Below, one piece after another: positions 23,650 through 36,400 of a stretch of 64,000 nt of DNA. Origin of the DNA: Anaeramoeba flamelloides (Eukaryota > Metamonada > Anaeramoebidae). The translations under genes were made by a program, and so were the position numbers. How positions within the stretch are numbered: position 1 is the first letter of the stretch; each line of letters opens with the position of its first letter. The stretch is from NCBI GenBank assembly GCA_027625915.1, contig JANTQA010000015.1:558001-622000 (forward strand), given 5' to 3'. A model generated the notes under the pieces. The model saw only the letters and a program-made list of their open reading frames with translations. It was not told the origin of the DNA and did no database searches.

Positions 23650-25201
23650 TTATTTTTTTTGAAATTTTAAAATCCAATTTTTAAAATTTTTGGAATTGGT
23701 TTCCCAATCAAGATAAATATTTTTTTCGAATTGGGTTAACTTTTTAAAAATTTTTTTTTCTTCCTTTGGTAATTGTAATTTTTTTTCAAAATTTTGCATT
23801 AAATTCTCTTTTTTCTTGTTGGGAATTGTTCCATAATATAAAATTCCCAAAAATACAATTTCTTTTTATTGTTAGTTGTTGTTTTAATCGTTTTGTAATA
23901 GAATTTAAATCATTATCCAAATTTTTAATTTTTAATTTGTCATTATTTATTTGCTTCTCATTTAAATTGCCATGATTATCATTACCATTATTCTTATTCT
24001 TGGTTTGATTTGTTTGGGATTGTTGTATTTGTCTTCTTTTTTTTAATTTCATTTTCTCGATGATATTTGAATCTTTTATTTGATTGTTTGTTTTCTTAGT
24101 CGTTTTTAATATTGACTGGACTGAAAATAATTCATCAATTTTCCTTTTATTTTGTTGATCAAGAATAGTTTCTTGTTGGCTATTTATTTTTTTTTTTTCG
24201 AATATTTGTTCTTCTTCTTCTTTTTTCTTTATAATACCATTCCCGCTTTCGTCATTAATGCCTTCCCCAGTTAACTCAATAAAACTATTATTAATATTAT
24301 TTAAGTTAATATTATTTTCTTTTATGATTTTTGAGATTAAATTACTATTTAATGTGTTTTTAATTGGTTGGTGTGATTTTGTTGAAAGATCAACACCTTC
24401 GTCATCGCCACCACTTCCATCACCGTCACCACCACCATGATTATAATTCTTATTTGATAAAATATTTTTCTTGTTGTGTGTAAATAATAACAATTCTTTT
24501 TTAAATGCTTTCGTGTTCATTATAAGATGATTTAAACGTTGAACAAAGATTTGAGAAATATCATTTGAAATTTGAGGATCTCTTGCAGCACTGGCCAGCA
24601 CAGTGCCAGAGTAATACCAAAACTTACTTTTTTTTGCAAAGTTTTCTTTAAAATCATAATCTTCGAGGCACCTATTCCGAAATGTTTCGGAAAAGTGTGA
24701 TGGCATTTTGAAGACCGATATTTTTAGACTTTTGAATTGGTTTGCTAACCACAAGGGCAATTCGGTTACTTGTGATTTTTTGATACTTTTTATCTTTTTG
24801 GTGATGATCTTTTCTTCATAAATTTTTATTTGTTCTTCGATAATCTTCACACAACTTTTGCAATACCATTTGCCAATCGGTAAAGTTTTAATCCCTGCGC
24901 AACTAAAATGGTACCATCCTTTTTCACATTTAGGATAATCACACTGAATCCAGTCTTCGTCTAATTCCCTTCCACAACAATAGTTGTTGTCGTCATCATC
25001 CTCTTCTTCAGATGATGACTCCTCTTCATTGTCGTTGCTTATTTCTTTTAATGGATGAACAACACCTTCAGGTTCGAACACTAATTCTTCTTCTAACGGT
25101 TCCTTGACTAAAAATCCAATATACTTCATATCACATAAGGGTTTCAATTGCACATTTTGATCTTCTGCTTGTAAATGTTCAATCGACCAATAATCATTCA
25201 T
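23650..25201 (-). CDS. PSF3: GINS complex subunit Psf3 with an inserted PHD finger (two exons)
   Basis: GINS is part of the CMG replicative helicase. Exon 1 is 25201-23986 and exon 2 is 23861-23650, giving 475 residues; human and yeast Psf3 have about 200. Residues 1-34 (YWSIEHLQAEDQNV, then MKYIGFLV) match the Psf3 N-terminal domain. An acidic run (53-72) precedes an ING-type PHD finger at 74-117, with zinc ligands C75, C76, C87, C92, H98, C101, C114 and C117. A Lys/Ile-rich linker follows, then the Psf3 helical domain from LPLWLANQF (148) to about 245. A long Asn/Lys-rich insert leads to the C-terminal helix in exon 2 (FKKLTQFEKNIY, FKNWILKF), which matches yeast FLLKLEEMEKEIY and RWMFKK. 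The 124-bp intron (GGTAATG ... ACTAACAATAAAAAG) is inferred; reading through it gives an unrelated C-terminus. Confidence 0.85.
23862..23985 (-). other. inferred 124-bp intron of the Psf3 gene
   Basis: Donor G|GTAATGAT and acceptor AATAAAAAG|AA, with CTAAC ten bases before the acceptor as a likely branch site. Removing it joins the Asn/Lys-rich part of exon 1 in phase to the frame encoding the conserved Psf3 C-terminal helix. The exon 1 frame would otherwise run on to a stop at 23786. The donor could lie elsewhere in the low-complexity part. Confidence 0.65.
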
Positions 25202-25649
25202 TTTGTTGAGTTGGTTTTCTTGATTTTTTTTTTTTTTTTTGTTGTTATGTTGGTCTACGGATTATAGTTGTTCAAAGGAGTGAATTAGTTTGTAGTTTTA
25301 GAGAAGAACAAAACTAAAATTAACGAGACACAAAGATAAGTAAAAGAAAAGAATAAAAAATAAAAAAAAATTTCTTAATGTCTGAAAAAACCTTATTCAT
25401 TGAGTATTTATCAACACTAAAAATGAAACAATTCTCTTTCCTTTGAAGTTCATTAAGTAGAGTGTTGTGAATTTGCTATTAATTCAATAAATATTGATTT
25501 TGAAAATGATAAACTTCTGGTGAATTAACAATCACTATTATTTTTATTTGGTTACAAGAAATGTTAAATACAAAGACGATCCAACAACTTTGATGAATTT
25601 GTGATTCAAATTTAAAGAGAAAATCCTGAAGTAAAGATTTTTACATTTA

Positions 25650-25817
25650 CTGGTATTTGAATTAGCAATGGGAAAAAATTTTCACTGAATTTTCATTTTT
25701 TTCTTTTGTAAATTGATTTCTCAAAGAAATAGTGATGAAATTTTGAACATCGGTCTCTAATTGGAAAAGGAAATTGAAAATGATGTAAAAATTTTTCAAG
25801 TAAGAATTAAAATACCA
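25650..25817. mobile_element. family E MITE, copy 3 (worn)
   Basis: About 168 bp. The left end, CTGGTATTTGAATTAGCAAT, is preceded by TA, and GGGAAAAAATTTTCACT is the inner repeat. The right end, AAGAATTAAAATACCA, matches in reverse complement but has lost its outer bases and TA. Confidence 0.6.
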
Positions 25818-26175
25818 CCCTTGTTTGAAAAAATAAAATTGAGAACAAAAAGTTAGACAAAAGTACTTCTTCAATTATCATTTCATCTTGAATAATAAAG
25901 TTTATATATAATGCAATCAGAATTCCAGAACTTCAATTTCATGGAACTATTGTATTTATTGTTGTTAGGATAACCACCTTTTTTTAAAAATCTCTAGTTG
26001 TAAAAAAAGGTTGTTTTCTGGTAAATAATTTCAAATATACTGAAGAATGATTTTTTGTTTAATTCAAATTTAGTAGATATTTACTTGGATAGATAATACT
26101 AATAGTTTTGAAAATGCTGTACTCACCTAATAAAACTGAAATAGAGAAAAAAAAATTCATTACGATAATTATTGT

Positions 26176-26690
26176 TGGTGTCCGTCAAGTGCCTAGCTTT
26201 TCCAGAATTTAAGAAATAAACCAAAAATTCTCAAATTTTCTGTTTATTTCAAATTTTGGAAAAAATAATGAAAGTGTCTGTCGAGTACCTTCAAATGTCT
26301 AGGTTTTCTTGAGGTTTTCTGTTTTATTTTTTCAGAGCTCTGGGTATTTAAGGATTTTTTTTTATTTGTTAAGTGTTCTAGTTTTTCCAAATAAATAGAA
26401 AACCCAAGAAAAGTGTGTGGGTTTTTTTTTTTTAGATTTAGAATTAAACTGAAAATTTCATAAATTTTCTGTTCATTACAAAATTTAAAAAAACCTAATG
26501 AAACGTGTCCTAGGTTTTCTTGAGGTTTTCTGTTTTATTTGTTAAGTGTTCTAGGTTTTTTTTACTTTTTGAAATAAACAGAAAATTTTAATAAATTTTC
26601 AGTTTATTTCGAAAAGTAAAAAAAACCTAACGAAAATCTATTGATTTTCCAAATAAACAAAAAACTCGAGAAACCTAACCTAAAATCAAA
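26176..26690. repeat. family C repeat, copy 6 (two units)
   Basis: Two iteron-like starts are seen: GGTGTCCGTCAAGTGCCTAG at 26177 and GTGTCTGTCGAGTACC near 26274. Each runs into the hairpin modules (CTAGGTTTTCTTGAGG, AAATAAACAGAAAATTTTAA, CTATTGATTTTCC). It looks like two tandem or rearranged units. Confidence 0.65.
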
Positions 26691-29015
26691 AAAAAAAGTT
26701 TTTCAATTTCTATTAATAAATAATTTCAGAATAGTCAAAATAATTGGTTATCTGTTTGAAAGATATTAATTAAATTTCAAATACTTAAAAAATATATGAT
26801 TATACCTCTTAACAGTGAAAAAAAAAATATACAAATTTTTTACTATTAAATTTGAAAAAAATCTTAATCAAAATTGGATTATCAAACTTAAATTGTTATA
26901 TATCTTGAAAAATAAGTTTTGGTCCAAAACATTTTTTAACTAATATAGTTTATTATATGTAAGTTTATTAAAAAGTAAAAAATTAGAAAATATTTTATTT
27001 TTTTTTTTTTGAAAAAAATTTTTCATGATTGTGAATTCACAAATAAAAATATTGTGAAACATTATTTTATATCCAAAGCTGCAATTTTAGAAGTTTCACT
27101 CTTTCTAACTTTTATATATCTTGAATAATTGTTTTTATTATTATTATTATTATTACAATGGGTTATTTTTACGGAAAAAAAAATGTTACAAAATCTTAAC
27201 TTTGACAAATATGAATTATGATCAAAAAATTACAAGATAGTTTATATAGAATTATATTGATTTTTCGATAAAAGAAAATAGGTGCTTTTTTATCAACTTA
27301 AAATAATTCAAATCCATATTATGATAAAATAAGAAAGAATCGTTTTTTTTATAATATTTTTTCATTTTAAATCTTTAAAATGTTTTTTTTTTATTAATAT
27401 TTTTATAAAACTGGATCGTATTTTTTTTTTTTTTTTTATTTGAATTTTTATTAATCAAAAGAAGATCAATTACACAAAATCCATTTTTAGTTTCAAAGTT
27501 ATCCATTTGCATAGTATAAGAGCTTTTGATTGTAAATGTTGAACCTAAATGGTGACATATATTCTTATTTTTGATCACGAATTTAGTATGCCTAATTGAA
27601 AAACTTGTTGTTTTCTTATTGCCTCACTTCATTTATTTCCATTTACATTGCTGAGTAACTGTATTACTAAAGTTGACTGATAATGTTTTTTAATGAATTG
27701 ATTTACGTCAAGTAGTAATTCTGTTTCTTCTTAAGAATTTAATTTTTGAAGGTTAAAAACCTTTTCCAAAATTCTCTTCCATTTGAGCTTTCGAAGTATT
27801 TTTCTCAATTGTTTCTTAATTTTTTTTTGGTCTATAAATTTCGGAATTATAATTATTCTGCTAAAAAAAATTTTTTTTTTCTTTTCCTCGATTTTGTTAT
27901 TATTTTATTGTTTAAATAAATTTATAATTAATTGTTTTAAATCTTTTAAAGCATTAATGAAATACATCACATGGAAATCCCCCCATACAAGATTTTTAAT
28001 ATTTAACATTAGTAAAATTGTTGTAAAATTTCATTAATATTAACAATCAAATTCTTTTTTTTTAAGTATCAAAATTTTAAAATAATAACTCAAAACTTAT
28101 TAGAATGATGATTAATTGAATCACACTTATTCAAATCGCTATTTAATCAATCAAGAAACAAGAATAAAAACATCATTTTACAAATTCATGTAAACCTCGA
28201 TAAATCTTTATTATTTTTCAAAAATAGTTAGATCTACTTAGGCTATCAAAAAATTAATTGAGTTTTCTATAGACACATCCCTACTTTAATGAATTTTAGG
28301 TAGGTTTATTACTAGACTCATAAAATATATTATCTAAAAAAAAAAGGATTTGATTTAAAATAAAAACAATTACACAACACTTTCACAAATATTAACTATT
28401 AAATATCTTGTAAATGAGTATTTTCATTTAAGGTATTTTTTTCAATACTATATTTTGAGTTTTCGAAAATTTTTTATTGTAAAATGGGCAATCTAAAAAA
28501 AAAAAAAAAAAAGATATTCAAATTGATTTTGTAATTTTCAATTAACCCAATTTTTTTATCCTTGATATTTGAGAAAAAAACAGTATCTTTTCCTAAAAAA
28601 TTATTTTTTATTCAAAACAATTATTCGTAAAAAATATATTGAAATAAAGTAACTATTAAGCCAAATAGTAACGATATCCAAGGATTTTTAACATTTAAAT
28701 TTCAAACCCAATTTAGTCAAAAAAAACTATGAATAATCTGAAATAAATTACTTGAAGGTTTTCAACATATCTAAAAACTATTTATATTTACAAATTTAAA
28801 AAATAAATTAATTAATTTGAATATATTTTCTTGAAGAATAACCACAACAAATAGTTTTAAATTCGTTTTTGAAACAAAAAAATAAAAAAAAAAATTTAAA
28901 AATTTTCTTTATTTTGTCGAAAAAAAAAAATTATTTCGAGAAGACTTATTTTTAGAATTGTGTTAGAACTCTAAATATTAACAGTAAACATAATTCAAAA
29001 ATAATAAAAAAATAA

Positions 29016-30554
29016 TTAATCCTTTTCTGAACCAGTGCTTGAAGTCGAAGTTGATTTTGAATCAGAAACTGAACTTTCTTGCTTAATCTTTTTCTTAGTA
29101 TTTTTTCCAATAAAAAGATCTGAATCTGATTCCGTGGTGGTTTCTTCTTCTGATTCCCAACCACTTTTAACTTCGTTTTCGTTTTCGTTTTCATTAACAA
29201 AATCAATTTTGGATTCTTTATCTTCAAATTCCTTATAAGCCTGAACTTTTTTTTTGATTGTTATTTTATAACTTTCCTGAGTCAATTCGTCAAGTTCCCG
29301 TTGACCATATCGTTGATGAGTCAAAAAAGGTTTTAAATATTTTCGATCGAATTCCAAAAATCTGGTTTTCTTTTTCTGTTTATATAAAGATTCGTCTTTG
29401 TCCTTGTAAGCAAGGTCTAATTTTTTCAATACGGGCTGAGTTAACCCGCCTAAAACAAAAACTGTGAAGAACACTATTGTCAGAGTGGTTGTCATTAATA
29501 TTTGTCCATTTTTGGAATCTAATATCAACGATAGGGCAAAGGCGATGGCACCCCTTAATCCAGCAAACCAGATAACAAAAATTTCCTTTTTTTTTAATTG
29601 CTTTTTTTTCTCTTTGAATTTGTTGTTTACCCATGCCAGTGGGTAGACATTGAAAAACCTAGACAACAAACACAAAATTAGAGACAATAGAATTAGTTGC
29701 CATTTGAAGGCGTGTGTAACTGTAAAGGCAGCCAACCCCAAATAAACAAAGACAAACGTTTCTGAAATATATGACAATAAGTGGATCCATTCTTTGGTTA
29801 AATTCTGAGACTCCTTAGACAAATTATTAAAGCTATAGTGTGCGTCCATGATACCGCAAAATAATACAGAGGCAATACCAGACAAGCCAATTTCTTCGGC
29901 TAATAAAAAGGAAACCCAAGCAAGCACGATGGTTAGTGTCGATTCCAACAAGGGGATTTGTTGGATTTTGATGTGCTTTAATAGCAGTGCAGTGACAAAC
30001 CCAAACAGCGTGCCTATGGCAAGCGATCCAATGAAGATGCCAAAAAACATCCCAATAGATTTAAAAATAAAGCTTGCAGATATGGGATGCGTGTCGTCGA
30101 ATTTTAAAAAGGTCTGGACTAAAACTAACGCAATCGCGTCGTTCATGACAGACTCTCCAAAGACATTAGCAAACAGATCTCGGTTGACCTTCAGTTCCGT
30201 GAAAATGGCCAACACCGAAACAGGATCTGTGGCGCTTATCAAGGATCCAAAAATCAAGCAATCCCTTGGCGACAAATTAACAGGCACCCATTTGATCTTG
30301 ACAAATAGCATTAGCCCAAAGGAAATTATCAGCATTGAAATTAAGGTGCCAACAAATGCAAATAATAAGATCGATGCCGAGTTTTTAAAAAAGGCTTTTC
30401 TTCTCATATTGTAGCCGGACTCAAAAATAATCTGTGGAAGCAAGAAGAGCATAAAAACTTCGCTATTAAACGAGACAAATGACTGTAATTTTTCTGAACT
30501 ACTGGAGACAGTTATTATAATCCCAACAATCGCCCCATAGAGAATTGCGACACC

Positions 30555-30586
<32 letters not shown>

Positions 30587-30878
30587 TTGTTGTCAAGATT
30601 ATTTGTTTTTTTTTGTGAGGGTTATTGGTAATTCATTTTGATAATTTACTTGTTTCTCATTTATTTTTGAACACTCAGAAAAGTAAAGAAAGCAATAAGC
30701 TGTGAAAGGAACGAAGAAAAGAAGAAAAAAGAAAAAAGAAAAAAAAAATTTTAATAACAAGTATACCTGTTTCATGTACTAACATCACATGTCTTGAACG
30801 AAGAAAATAACCAGTTAACACTGAAAGTGTTATCAAACAGAAAAAGATAATCATTCCAAAATTTTCAAAATCAGCCAT
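29016..30878 (-). CDS. Na+/H+ exchanger, organellar NHE6/NHX5-like (two exons)
   Basis: A CPA1-family antiporter that exchanges Na+ or K+ for H+; the closest motifs are those of endosomal NHE6/7/9 and plant NHX5/6. Exon 1 (30878-30767) encodes 37 residues plus one base; exon 2 is 30553-29016; total 549 residues. The join restores VHETGVAILYGAIVG. Further signatures are FLLPQIIFESGY, the DP motif at D147-P148 (ISATDPVSVLAIF), FGESVMNDA at 169-177 with the conserved acidic pair, and GLRGAIAFAL late in the membrane domain. About 11-12 membrane segments are followed by a cytosolic tail of about 150 residues, charged and ending in a Ser/Asp/Glu-rich run. There is no signal peptide. The conserved second proline of LLPP is Gln here. 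The family is clear; the compartment is inferred from family resemblance. Confidence 0.92.
30554..30766 (-). other. 213-bp intron of the Na+/H+ exchanger gene
   Basis: Donor ACAG|GTATAC and acceptor CAAAAAG|GT. The 3' end is a run of CAAAA pentamers rather than pyrimidines, like the acceptor of neurofibromin intron 2. The join falls inside the highly conserved VHETG(V/I)A motif, which makes the model firm. Confidence 0.85.
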
Positions 30879-33435
30879 CTTGATTAAAATAGATTCTTGA
30901 GAAGAGAGGGTACAAACAATTTGGATTTAGGTTTGAAAATAAAAAAATGATGATTTTGGTTTTTTTTTGTTAAGGACAATTTGTATTTTATTTTCTCAAA
31001 AAACTTAATTTCAATGTAACAAAGAGTATAAATGTTTAAAAAGATTTTGTATTCTCTACAAAGTCAAAATATTATCGCTTTAGGTTGTATGTGAGGGTTT
31101 TACTTGATAATTGGTAATTTGAATAAACAAAGGTAAATTTATAAATAATTCATTTGTTGATATCACATTAATTCTATCCATCTCATCTTCAAATATATTG
31201 CGAGACTTGAAGTAAAATTCTTATTAATTAATAATAAATTGGATACAAACAGTATAGGAACTTTTGGATTTGTAAAATGTGAAAAATTTTGAAAATTCGT
31301 AATTCTGGAAGGATCAATTGCTATGATCTTATTTCACGACAATTTTCAGTTTTGATGATTCTTATAGTTATAAAAAAAATTTATTCTTTGATATTATTTG
31401 TAGCCATTTTTGAATTATTTTTTTTATTTTTATTAACTAAATCAATTTTGTTTTAATTAAAACAAATAAGAAACAATTTTTTAACTATCTCCAAAAAAGA
31501 TTAATACCCTTTCAATTCGAATTTCATATGTTAACAGAAATAATAAAAATAATAAAAGTTCCGTTTAAAAAATAAAAAAGATCCCTTTATGTTGAATACC
31601 AAAATTTTTATATCTCCAATCTAGAAATAGTCAACTAATTGAAATTTTACCCATATTGGAATTAGAAAGTTTTGTAATTCGAATTGTCCTCACATGAATA
31701 ATAGTCAATTTCAAAAGTGGACTCATAGAAGACAGGGCTAAAAGGCAATCAAATTTTCATCAAATTTCTAACAAACTGAACTCTTAATTTAGATTTTATT
31801 TGATCTACTATCAACAAATTAACAATGAATAACAATAATAACAAAATCTATAAAAAAGAAAATAAATAGAAAAAAACAAAAAAATAACAATTAGTTTTCC
31901 ATGATATTTAATGATCTTTTAAGTAGGAAATTTTTCAAAAAAAAAAAATTACTTTTGTAAATACAAAAATTTAAAATTATATTTTCCTTTCAGACACATT
32001 ACTTGTAGTAGATTTAATCTAAACTTTATGTCAATAAATAACAAATGTTTAAAACTATTTATTTGAAAATTTTCAAAATATAGTTCCAAAATTAATGTGA
32101 AATTTTTATAAAACAAGAATCATTGGACATTGTTTATTACTTGTTTTGAGTATTTTTGAGAGAGAAAAAAATGTGATTATTTGAAATCATTGCTTTAATT
32201 TTCTTAATCAGTTCGAATAAAAAAAAAAAAAATTTGGATGAATTTTTTTTTATTTATTTATTTATAATTATTCAGAATAAAGTTATAGTAATAATTTTGT
32301 TACTTCTTTGAAAATTTATTAAAGGTTATATAAAATAATTCTTTTTTTGTTAACATTATTAAAGAAACAAAAAGAAAAAAAAAAAACTTAACTTGTTATA
32401 AAACGAAAAATACTTTTAAATTTTTCATCTTTAATTCATTTTTCAAAAATTTTAACTTTATTATTATTATTTATTCTCAAATTATTTGTTTTCAATTTGA
32501 TAATAAGATTTTTTTTTAATACTATATATATATATTAATTGGCAATTATAAGATAAACTAAGGATCTTTTTTTCACATTTTAAGAACTGAAATTTCTTTG
32601 AAAAATCCATTCTTTTCTTTTATGAATAATTACATATTAAATTATCAAAGAAGCCTACAATAAGCAATATTTGAATAAATATATTGGTTTCTTTAGGTTC
32701 GGGTATTAAAAGAAAAAATCTTAAAATTGATGATCAAATGTTATATATAGTGTAAAAAATTTAATTTTTTTTTATAATTGTCACAAAAAATAACAATCAT
32801 ATTGAAAACTTTTGAGATAAACATTTGGAAAAATTTAGTAAAATTTTCTTGACAATTCAATTTAATTAAAAACAATTTTCTTATATAAGCAACTTTTTAC
32901 TTTTTCAATATTTTTATTTTTCTTTTCCCATCTGGAGTTATCATCTTTTCATTTGTATTATTTCAGTAAAAATAAAAATTTTCTCTTATTCAAATAAATA
33001 AATTTTACAAAAAATTCTTCCTTCCTTTTCTTTTATTATTAGTTTTTATTCGAGAAAAACGTCAAAAAAACAAATTATTACAGTATTTTTCTTCTACATG
33101 TTCTAAATTAGCCCTAATTTCCACAAGATAATTTCTTTATACCAAATAAATTCAATAATTTATGTGTTTAAAAGTTTATCCAAACAAAAAACTAGTTTTT
33201 CTATGTTAGTTAAACATAACAAGTCAATCAAATGATGAATATTTTTATTAAAATTTTGAAAATTTAAAAATTAACCTAACTTATTCCTCAGAATTAATTA
33301 CAATAAAATATTAATTTCAAAAAAAAAAAAACAAAAAAAAATATTGTTTTATTGATTTATTTTTCATTAATTATTCTATTAAAAAATTTCTTCAATTTGC
33401 AAAAAAATGACTCAAAAAAAAATAAATAAATAAAA
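30879..33435. other. gene-free region between the exchanger and neurofibromin
   Basis: It holds the presumed exchanger promoter on the left and the neurofibromin 3' flank on the right. The sequence is AT-rich with runs of A or T and a short TA repeat near 32524. I see no gene, inverted-repeat element or RNA gene here. Confidence 0.6.
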
Positions 33436-36400
33436 TTAAAATAATAAAGATAATAAATCGGGTATTAGTTTTCTTTTTGACCGAATAGTTTCTGGCTTAT
33501 TTTTTTCAGAAACCAAATCGAAAATCCCATTAAATTGTAATTTTTCCATAAAATTCGAGATGGGTGGTTCTTCGTTTGATAAGAGGGAAAAGGATAAATT
33601 CAATGCTAAATGGTGAACTGTGTCTTTCAGTGTGCGGTCTATAATTTGGAACAATTTCGGGAGGAAATGGTGTTGTATTGTGGGGTAAACCGTCGGAAAG
33701 GAATCGATGGAAGGTGTTAAAAGCTCTAAGATGTATTGATGTTCTTGTTCGTAATCTGACTGCACCAGGATCGAAGTCAGTAGAGCGACTAACAAGGTAG
33801 CTGAGGTGTTGTCGTGCTCCATGATCGGGCTGAAAATCAGTTGCTCAAATTCGCCTTCCCAGTCGATATAGTTTCTTAAAAATTCACGCAATTCAGAGAG
33901 TTCCTTTCTCCCTAGGCATGTGGCCAGTCCGACGATATATGGGGAAAGATGATAATTTAACTGGGTTTTGCACGAAATTTCGATAATCTTTCTAAAAATG
34001 GAGATCATTTTAACCTTGACTGTCGAATTTCCTTTACTTTGCAACAATAGAGAAGTGAGGGCGAAGCTGAAATGGGTATGGAAATTGATGCCAACCGTTT
34101 TTTCCAATTTAGTGAGAGACTTGTCCAATGTTTGATCGTCGTTCCTTACAGTCATGAATACAGTCTCTAAGGAATTCTCATCAAATACCTGTTGCTCGTC
34201 TAAATAATTCAAAATGACGTTCAACATGTCTAAGGCATGAGAGAAGTAATAGTGATCACCGAGTTCAAATAGAATTATTGGCAGCCAGAACATTGTAAAT
34301 AATAAATCGCTTTCCTTTTCAATCAATGGATATAGGTGTGTTAACGAAATCAATATTGAAGAGCACAGGTCTCTATTATTTTGGTTGGTAAAGTCTAAAT
34401 TACCAAATAGACTCCGGAAATGCGAGAGTATCTTTTCAATAAATTTCGATTTCACCTCTTCGACTGTGATCACACCCAATATTACATAGGACCTGCATTG
34501 GATCACGGAATTGTCAAAGGTTGATTCTGTAGTTAATTGTAGCCATTTGTTTTGCCATTTGTTGTATAATTCTGTGTCATTTTTATAGCATCGTAACACT
34601 TGGCAAAACAATTGTGTGATCTTTTCTGTACTTTCGATGGGTATTTCCGACAAGTTCTGAGGAATTAAATTTTGGTTTTTGTTTGTTAAAATTTCATTTT
34701 GCTTTAATCCGCTGCCAGTAAAGAGCATTCTAAATCGGGTATCAGATATTTCCTTTAACAATTTGACCAAATTTTCGTAATCCTTTTCCCTTTTTGGTGG
34801 TAACTTTGTTGACAATGAATGCAAGATGTTGATCGCTAGACTAAATAGCCAAGATCGCAAATAATACGAATTGGCCCAATGGGTATTGATAATGAAATGG
34901 AAAATATCTGGCAAATTGTTTTCTAATGAAACAAGATTCTCAAAGCTTAAATATAATAAAAATCTTGTCATGATCAATATTTCGTTCCATTTTTCATAAT
35001 CCTCTAATTTTTTAAAGCCTTTCTCCACGGTTGAAACGGTAATATTGTTATTGTCGGTTGTTATTATGGTTGTTTTTATTTCTTGATGTGAAGCTAAAAA
35101 AAAGCAATTTAATAACTTTTTACAAATCAATTTGGAAAAAATTTCTGGATGATTTGACGAGACAGTGACAACAATTTGTGCGATCCTTTCCGATTTGATT
35201 GTATTTATTCCAAATTCCACAGACTGTTCAATGAATATATCTAAAACCAACTCAAATAATTCAATTACCAAACTGATTGATTTCCAGATGTGCACTAAAA
35301 TGGCTGGATATAATTTGTTTTCCTGTAAAGTGATCTTTAATAAATTGAAAATAATTTTTTTGACAAATAATTTTTTATTTTCCTTTTCATCTTTATTCCG
35401 ATCGTCAACTTTATTTTTATCATTCTCATCAAATTTATCATTATTTTCAATATTTAAAAAGGAAGTCAAATTGACGAGCCAAGGCGAAACGTATTCCAAA
35501 CATAAATGTTTACCCTCTGAACTAGCCTCATTATAGTGCTTAATTGCCTCATATAAAAATTCTAAGGTAATATGCTTTTCGTTTTGCGCAATTGCTTTGC
35601 TTAGATTGACTACAAAGCTAGTATGGCTTTGAGGAATTGATAATCCTTCTGCTTCTAGCATTTCACCGCTCATGGTAAATCTAAAGCTGTTACATAGAGC
35701 AGTTAATAGATTATAGCTGGACTTTCTCAGATTTTCAGATTGCGAGCCCAAATTGACGAGAGCAATATTCAATAAGCTACCCGGCACATCCGAAGGTCTA
35801 ATCTCTGGGATTTTTTTTTTATTTTTTTTTTGGCTTGTCTTTTGTGAAAAATTATATTTTTCCTTCATTGTGTTGATACTATGAACAATTTCATTAACAA
35901 ATTGTGAACTTTTATAATTGATATTCTTTTGTTCGTTATCAATGATCATATCCAAAATAAATTGATCTTGGGTATTAATGGTTTTGTTAATTGACTTAAT
36001 GTTGCTAATATGGATAAAATCAATTAAATTGCAATTTTGATTGAATAAATTTTCCTTTAATTGGATGATTTGTAAAAAATTATTCGAGATTTGGAAATTA
36101 ATTTTTATAGTTTTCACTCTGCTTAATTGTTGACTTATATTTTCATAAGTCGAAATAATGGAACTTTCAAATTCGTTGGTTTCCTCTGGCAAATTCATTT
36201 GGTTTGGTAAAATATACTGTGTTAGTTCACTAGGCTTTTTAATAATCTTGATTGATTTATTTAATTTATTTGGAATGATTGAATTGATGGTTTTGAAATA
36301 TCGTTTAAATTGGGTAGAGGGGTTCAATACAATAATTTGTTGCAAATTATTTGACCACCCATAGGGGATATGTTTTAAAAATTGATTACACCAATATTTT

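Larger units (their letters stand above)
25202..29015. other. gene-free region between Psf3 and the Na+/H+ exchanger
   Basis: 25202-25400 is the presumed Psf3 promoter, with a T-rich run next to the start and no recognisable motif. A family E MITE (25650-25817) and a large family C copy (26176-26690) follow. 26700-29015 is AT-rich with homopolymers and a short ATT repeat at about 27135-27155; the short frames there look like chance. Confidence 0.6.
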